Shown in pieces: positions 51,201 through 60,200 of a DNA stretch of 64,000 bases (positions are counted from its first letter, which is position 1; every line of letters begins with the position of its first letter). The DNA lies in NCBI GenBank assembly GCA_007844125.1, contig CM017572.1, positions 20,181,934-20,245,933 on the forward strand. The letters are read 5' to 3'. The stretch is from Sinonovacula constricta (taxonomy: Eukaryota > Mollusca > Bivalvia > Cardiida > Solecurtidae). The notes beneath the pieces were generated by a model. It was given only the letters and a program-made list of their open reading frames with translations, ran no database searches and was not told the DNA's origin. Made by a program: the position numbers and the translations under genes.

Positions 51201-54200
51201 AAAAGAAACAACCTCCTGTAACAAGACATTCAACTGGCCAACAAAAGAAACAACCTCCTGTAACAAGACATTCAGCTGGCCAACAAAAGAAACACCCTCC
51301 TGTAACAAGACATTCAGCTGGCCAACAAAAGAAACACCCTCCTGTAACAAGACATTCAGCTGGCCAACAAAAGAAACACCCTCCTGTAACAAGACATTCA
51401 ACTGGCCAACAAAAGAAACAACCTCCTGTAACAAGACATTCAGCTGGCCAACAAAAGAAACACCCTCCTGTAACAAGACATTCAGCTGGCCAACAAAAGA
51501 AACACCCTCCTGTAACAAGACATTCAGCTGGCCAACAAAAGAAACACCCTCCTGTAACAAGACATTCAACTGGCCAACAAAAGAAACACCCTCCTGTAAC
51601 AAGACATTCAACTGGCCAACAAAAGAAACACCCTCCTGTAACAAGACATTCAATTGGCCAACAAAAGAAACACCCTCCTGTGACAAGACATTCAGCTGGC
51701 CAACAAAAGAAACATCCTCCTGTGACAAGACATTCAGCTGGCCAACAAAAGAAACACCCTCCTGTAACAAGACATTCAACTGGCCAACAAAAGAAACACC
51801 CTCCTGTAACAAGACATTCAACTGGCCAACAAAAGAAACACCCTCCTGTAACAAGACATTCAACTGGCCAACAAAAGAAACATCACCTTGTAACAATCCA
51901 ATTGACTGGCCAACAAAAGAAACACCCTTCTGTAACAAGTCATCCAACTGGCCAACAAAAGAAACATCACCTTGTAACAATCCAACTGACTGGCCAACAA
52001 AAGAAACACCCTTCTGTAACAAGACATTCAACTGGCCAACAAAAGAAACACCATCCTGAAACAAGACAATCAACTTGCCAACAAAAGAAACACCATCCTG
52101 TAACAATCCAATTGACTGGCCAGCAAAAGAAACACCCTCCTGTAACAAGACATTCAACTGGCCAACAAAAAAAAACACCCTCCTGTAACAATCCATTCGA
52201 CTGGCCAGCAAAAGAAACACCCTTCTGTTACAAGACATTCAACTGGCCAACAAAAGAAACATCACCTTGTAACAATCCAATTGACTGGCCAACAAAAGAA
52301 ACACACTCCTGTAACAAGACATTCAACTGGCCAACAAAATAAACACCATCCTGTAACAAGACATTCAGCTGGCCAACAAAAGAAACACCCTCCTGTAACA
52401 AGACATTCAGCTGGCCAACAAAAGAAACACCATCGTGTAACAAGACCTTCAACTGGCCAGCAAAAGAAACATCACCTTGTAACAATCCAATTGACTGGCC
52501 AACAAAAGAAACACCCTCCTGTAACAAGACAATGGAATGGCCAACAAAAGAAACATCACCCCATAGCAATCCAATACTGTAATAATCCAATCAACTGGTC
52601 AACAAAGAAACATCCTACTGTAACAAGACATTCAACTGGTGAACAAAATAAACACCCTCCAGTAACAAGATATTCAAAGGGTCAATGGAATAAACACTCT
52701 TTTAAGAAGGCATTTGGTTTTCAAAACCAGAAACATTGAAACGTTTACCTTTAAAAGATATTTATGTTCAAATACTTTAAGATTTATTGACAAATGTATA
52801 AGGATATTGGTAAAAAAGCTAAGATTCATAGTTTAGTAAAACATGTATCCAAATCATGAATTTTAAGGCTCCTACATGCAAATCCATGTTTGTAACAATG
52901 TACATTATGTTTGTTACACTGTACCTACTGTTACACTGGACCTTCTGTCTGTTACACTGTACCTTCTGTCTGTCACACTGTACCATCTTGTTTGTTACAC
53001 TGTACCTACTATTTGTTACACTGTACCATCTGTCTGTTACACTGTACCATCTGTTATGCTGTACCTTCTGTTTGTTACACTGTACCTTCTGTTTGTTACA
53101 CTGTACCTTCTGTTTGTTACACTGTACCTACTGTTTGTTACACTGTACCTTCTGTCTGTTACACTACCATCTATCTGTTACACTGTACCATCTGTCTGTT
53201 ACACTGTACCTACTGTTTGTTACACTGTACCATCTGTTTGTTACACTGTACCATCTGTTACACTGTACCATCTGTTTGTTACACTGTACCATCTGTTTGT
53301 TACACTGTACCATCTGTCTGTTACACTACCAACTGTCTGTTACACTGTACCATCTGTTTGTTACACTGTACCATCTGTTACACTGTACCTTCTGTTTGCT
53401 ACACTGTACCATCAGTGTGTTACACTGTACCTTCTGTAACACTGTACCATCTGTCTGTTACACTGTACCATCTGTCTGTTACACTGTACCTACTGTTTGT
53501 TACACTGTACCATCTGTTACACTGTACCATCTGTCTGTTACACTGTACCATCTGTCCATTACACTGTACCATCTGTCTGTTACACTGTACCATATGTCTG
53601 TTACACTGTACCTACTATTTGTTACACTGTACCTTCTGTTACACTGTACCATCTTTCTGTTACACTGTACCATCTGTTACACTGTACCTTCTGTTATGCT
53701 GTACCATCTGTCTGTTACACTGTACCTAGTGTTTGTTACACTGTACCTTCTGTCTGTTACACTACCATCTGTTACACTGTACCATCTGTTTGTTACACTG
53801 TACCATCTGTCTGTTACACTGTACCATCAGTTTGTAACACTGTACCTTCTGTTACACTGTACCATCTGTCTGTTACACTGTACTATCTGTTACACTGTAC
53901 CTTTGGTTTGTTACACTGTACCATCAGTTTGTTACACTGTACCATCTGTTACACTGTACCATCTGTCTGTCACACTGTACCATCTGTCTGTTACACTGTA
54001 CCATCTGTCTGTTACACTGTACCTACTGTTTGTTACACTGTACCATCTGTTACACTGTACCATCTGTTTGTTACACTGTACCATCTGTTTGTTACACTGT
54101 ACCATCTGTCTGTTACACTACCATCTGTCTGTTACACTGTACCATCTGTTTGTTACACTGTACCATCTGTCTGTTACACTGTACCATCTGTTTGTTACAC

Positions 54201-57200
54201 TGTACCATCTGTCTGTTACACTGTACCATCTGTAACACTGTACCATCTGTTACACTGTACCATCTGTCCATTACACTGTACCATCTGTCTGTTACACTGT
54301 ACCATATGTCTGTTACACTGTACCTACTGTTTGTTACACTGTACCTTCTGTTACACTGTACCATCTTTCTGTTACACTGTACCTTCTGTTACACAGTACC
54401 TTCTGTTTGTTACACTGTACCTTCTGTTATGCTGTACCATCTGTCTGTTACACTGTACCTACTGTTTGTTACACTGTACCTTCTGTCTGTTACACTACCA
54501 TCTGTTACACTGTACCATCTGTTTGTTACACTGTACCATCTGTCTGTTACACTGTACCATCTGTTACACTGTACCATCTGTTTGTTACACTGTACCTACT
54601 GTCTGTTACACTGTACCATCAGTTTGTTACACTGTACCTTCTGTTACACTGTACCATCTGTCTGTTACACTGTACCATCTGTCTGTTACACTGTACCATC
54701 AGTTTGTTACACTGTACCTTCTGTTACACTGTACCATCTGTCTGTTACACTGTACCTTCTGTTTTTAACACTGTACCATCTGTCTGTTACACTGTACCAT
54801 CTGTCCATTACACTGTACCATCTGTCTGTTACACTGTACAATATGTCTGTTACACTGTACCTACTGTTTGTTACACTGTACCTTCTGTTACACTGTACCA
54901 TCTTTCTGTTACACTGTACCTTCTGTTACACAGTACCTTCTGTTTGTTACACTGTACCTTCTGTTATGCTGTACCATCTGTCTGTTACACTGTACCTACT
55001 GTTTGCTACACTGTACTTTCTGTCTGTTACACTACCATCTGTTACACTGTACCATCTGTCTGTTACACTGTACCTTCTGTTACACTGTACCATCTGTCTG
55101 TTACACTGTACCTTCTGTTACACTGTTCCATCTTTCTGTTACACTGTACCTTCTGTCAAACAGTACCTTCTGTTTGTTACACTGTACCTTCTGTTACGCT
55201 GTACCCTCTGTCTGTTACACTGTACCATCTGTCTGTTACACTGTACCTACTGTTTGTTACACTGTACCTTCTGTCTGTTACACTACCATATGTCTGTTAC
55301 ACTGTACCATATGTCTGTTACACTGTACCATCTGTCTGTTACACTGTACCTTCTGTCTGTTACACTGTACCTACTGTCTGTTACACTGTACCTTCTGTTT
55401 GTTACACTGTACCATCTGTCTGTTACACTGTACCTACTGTTTGTTACACTGTACCTTCGGTTTGTTACACTGTACCTTTTGTCTGTTACACTGTACATTC
55501 TGTCTGTTACACTGTACCATCTGTCTGTTACACTGTACCTTCTGTTTGTTACACTGTACCTACTGTATGTTACACTGTACCTTCTGTCTGTTACACTGTA
55601 CATTCTGTCTGTTACACTGTACCATCTGTCTGTTACACTGTACCTTCTGTCTGTTACACTGTACCTTCTGTCTGTTACACTATACATTCTGTCTGTTACA
55701 CTGTACCATCTGTCTGTTACACTGTACCTACTGTTTGTTACACTGTACCTTCTGTCTGTTACACTGTACCATCTGTCTGTTACACTGTACCTACTGTTTG
55801 TTACACTGTACCTTCTGTTTGTTACACTGTACCATCTGTCTGTTACACTGTACCTTCTCTTTGCTACACAGTACTATCTGTTTGTTACACTGTACCTACT
55901 GTTTGTTACACTGTACCTTCTGTTACACTGTACCATCTTTCTGTTACACTGTACCTTCTGTTACACAGTACCTTCTGTTTGTTACACTGTACCTTCTGTT
56001 ATGCTGTACCATCTGTCTGTTACACTGTACCTACTGTTTGTTACACTGTACTTTCTGTCTGTTACACTACCATCTGTTACACTGTACCATCTGTCTGTTA
56101 CACTGTACCTTCTGTTACACTGTACCATCTGTCTGTTACACTGTACCTTCTGTTACACTGTTCCATCTTTCTGTTACACTGTACCTTCTGTCAAACAGTA
56201 CCTTCTGTTTGTTACACTGTACCTTCTGTTACGCTGTACCCTCTGTCTGTTACACTGTACCATCTGTCTGTTACACTGTACCTACTGTTTGTTACACTGT
56301 ACCTTCTGTCTGTTACACTACCATATGTCTGTTACACTGTACCATATGTCTGTTACACTGTACCATCTGTCTGTTACACTGTACCTTCTGTTATGCTGTA
56401 CCATCTGTCTGTTACACTGTACCTACTGTTTGCTACACTGTACTTTCTGTCTGTTACACTACCATCTGTTACACTGTACCATCTGTCTGTTACACTGTAC
56501 CTTCTGTTACACTGTACCATCTGTCTGTTACACTGTACCTTCTGTTACACTGTTCCATCTTTCTGTTACACTGTACCTTCTGTCAAACAGTACCTTCTGT
56601 TTGTTACACTGTACCTTCTGTTACGCTGTACCCTCTGTCTGTTACACTGTACCATCTGTCTGTTACACTGTACCTACTGTTTGTTACACTGTACCTTCTG
56701 TCTGTTACACTACCATATGTCTGTTACACTGTACCATATGTCTGTTACACTGTACCATCTGTCTGTTACACTGTACCTTCTGTCTGTTACACTGTACCTA
56801 CTGTCTGTTACACTGTACCTTCTGTTTGTTACACTGTACCATCTGTCTGTTACACTGTACCTACTGTTTGTTACACTGTACCTTCGGTTTGTTACACTGT
56901 ACCTTCTGTCTGTTACACTGTACATTCTGTCTGTTACACTGTACCATCTGTCTGTTACACTGTACCTTCTGTTTGTTACACTGTACCTACTGTATGTTAC
57001 ACTGTACCTTCTGTCTGTTACACTGTACATTCTGTCTGTTACACTGTACCATCTGTCTGTTACACTGTACCTTCTGTCTGTTACACTGTACCTTCTGTCT
57101 GTTACACTGTACATTCTGTCTGTTACACTGTACCATCTGTCTGTTACACTGTACATTCTGTCTGTTACACTGTACCATCTGTCTGTTACACTGTACCTTC

Positions 57201-60200
57201 TGTCTGTTACACTGTACCTTCTGTCTGTTACACTGTACATTCTGTCTGTTACACTGTACCATCTGTCTGTTACACTGTACCTTCTCTTTGTTACACTGTA
57301 CCTTCTGTCTGTTACACTGTACCTTCTGTTTGTTACACTGTACCTTCTGTTTGCCAGTGATGAGGGTATGAAGCAAAGTCTGTGACCCAGACTGGGTTGC
57401 TAGGCATCCTGGACTGATCATCTCACTTCCTGTCTCACTAGAATTTTACAAACTAACAAGTTTAAAAATATCATAAAATAAAGAATATAATTATGAATAT
57501 AAATGAAATCAAAATTAAACTGACCTTAAATGGTTCTACTTGTAGAAAAGTTATCACTGTACAAGTATATCCATGCTGTTAGCACAAGTTAAATAACTGT
57601 CAGTATATAAACAAAAAATGTCTCACCATATAAGCACGTTTACCTTGTTTTTTTATGAATATTTCTTCAACGCAATAAATGATTTTCATAAAACCTGCCG
57701 AGCCCCAAAACTAGCTACCTTGATTTAATAAGATAAAAATAAAGTTTTATTCTAGAAACATTGAAAAAGAAAATAAGGAGACCATTTTAAGGACCAGATG
57801 AGCTACAGGTATGGTTTTTGTGAAGTGCACTTCTACATCTCATAAGCTCTTCTGGTTTCAAGTTTTGAGTGAAGCAACAGAAAGGTGTTAAATTTATACT
57901 TGAGATAAGTAAATCGCAATGTGCCACTGCAACAAAACAGAAATGGCCTTGATCCGTATAATATTAGATTCAATGATCATTTGTTTTGACAATGGTAACA
58001 ATTTGCCATGAAAGATAATGTACAAGTTCTTCAAGTATATGCTGGCAGGGTTGTAACAGCTGTGTAATGGTATAAACAAAACAAACAAAAAATAACAACC
58101 TATCAACATTGCAAAGTGGCGCCATGTTGACCCTAACATCAGTTTTGTGACCTGGTAACCTTGGCAGTAGCTGAACCAATCGGTCCATTAGCGTCTCTGT
58201 GTTGTGGGCGACTGGGCTGGCAAGGTCCAGAGTCCGGTCAACAAAAACAAGTGAGGCCCTGTTTGTCATCTCCTATTTAGAAGAGAAATTAAGACTATAC
58301 AGGTATGAAGTGCATGAAAGTAAAACAAAACAAACAACAGGGCCACAAATTACCTGAAGCGGCTCATCTGAGGAACAGTGAGTAAAAAGCTTAATAAACA
58401 ATAAAGAAGTTTATGAAAGTACTGCCCATATGCCAATTTTGTTTTCACTGTACAGAAACAGATTGGTAAACGTCAGTGTCCATGTACTTATATTAGCTTT
58501 CCTTTTGCAATGTGTTGACAGTTACAACAAAAGCCTACACCTTTATTATATTAACAAAATGGAACATATCACCGTGTCAAAATGAAGTACACGGCACCGT
58601 TTATCTTAAAATCATATACTTGTAGTTATTGAGCTTTATGCCTTATTACTTTATTCAAGTAATTTATTTTTCATTATTCCTGCTATTTTATGTACTTCTT
58701 GTTTTAATATTTATAACAAGTTATAACAGTGTATTACTACCAAAAAGTTATCCATGTTTATCTTCTGTGTTAGTGCATAATGTTTTTCAATAGTACCATT
58801 TTAAATAGAACAAAATAGATAATAAAACATATTTTAAGGTGACTGACTATATTGAGGACCCTATCAAAGTGGTAGTTACCGATCTGTTACAAATTTCTTG
58901 TTATATACATTGTCTTCCTCTACCAATATAACTGGATGTCGGTTAAATGATCATAACTGGTCCCTGTGAAGTATTTCAAAAACAAACAAGATACCGTGTT
59001 CAGAAAACACATATGCCCCAGGTAGCATAGATTGTTATGATATAAATTTAAAATGACAGGAGTGTTAAAACAGCAACTTAGATCACAAGTTAGCTCTAAA
59101 TGACATCAACTTACTGATTCCAGAACTTGTATATGAAATGAATTTAACATAAAAGTCATGTAAAGTAACCTATGATCTAAGATTATAAAAAGCATATTAT
59201 TGAAACAAAGAAGTTAAGAAACTGATAACTACATCTATGCAGAATAGTTCAGTGACATCTTTGACACAGAAAGCCAGCTTCCATGCTTCTAGATTTGTTA
59301 ACTTCATATTAAAGGCATTGCAAATGTCTTTCCATATACTTGTATACCTTTTATATTACCATTAGTATTTCCATATAATTGTATACCTCTTATATTACTA
59401 CATGTATTAGTATTTCCATATACTTGTTTACCTCTTATATTACTATTAGTATTTCTATGTACTTGAATACCTCTTATATTACTATTAGTATTTCCATATA
59501 CTTGTATACCTCTAATATTACTATTAGTATTTCCATATACTTGTATACCTCTTATATTACTATTAGTATTTCCATATACTTGTTTACCTCTTATATTACT
59601 ATTAGTATTTCTATGTACTTGTATACCTCTTATATTACTATTAGTATTTCTATGTACTTGAATACCTCTTATATTACTATTAGTATTTCTATATACTTGT
59701 TTACCTCTTATATTACTATTAGTATTTCCATATACTTGTATACCTCTTATATTACTATTAGTATTTCCATATACTTGTTTACCTCTTATATTACTATTAG
59801 TATTTCTATATACTTGTATACCTCTTATATTACTATTAGTATTTCCATATACTTGTATACCTCTTATATTACTATTAGTATTTCCATATACTTGTATACC
59901 TCTAATATTACTATTAGTATTTCCATATACTTGTATACCTCTTATATTACTATTAGTATTTCCATATACTTGTTTACCTCTTATATTACTATTAGTATTT
60001 CTATGTACTTGTATACCTCTTATATTACTATTAGTATTTCTATGTACTTGAATACCTCTTATATTACTATTAGTATTTCTATATACTTGTTTACCTCTTA
60101 TATTACTATTAGTATTTCCATATACTTGTATACCTCTTATATTACTATTAGTATTTCCATATACTTGTTTACCTCTTATATTACTATTAGTATTTCTATA

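Noticed and set aside
49596..52238. 880-codon minus-strand and 710-codon plus-strand frames
   Set aside because: Open only because the 42-bp unit is a multiple of three and stop-free; they lie inside an SCFD2 intron between well-supported exons and encode pure repeats.
52856..57385. Overlapping plus-strand frames of up to 1113 codons rich in LLHCT and YTVPSVC
   Set aside because: Several frames of the same DNA are open at once across the 17/21-bp array, as expected from composition, and they are antisense to the gene.
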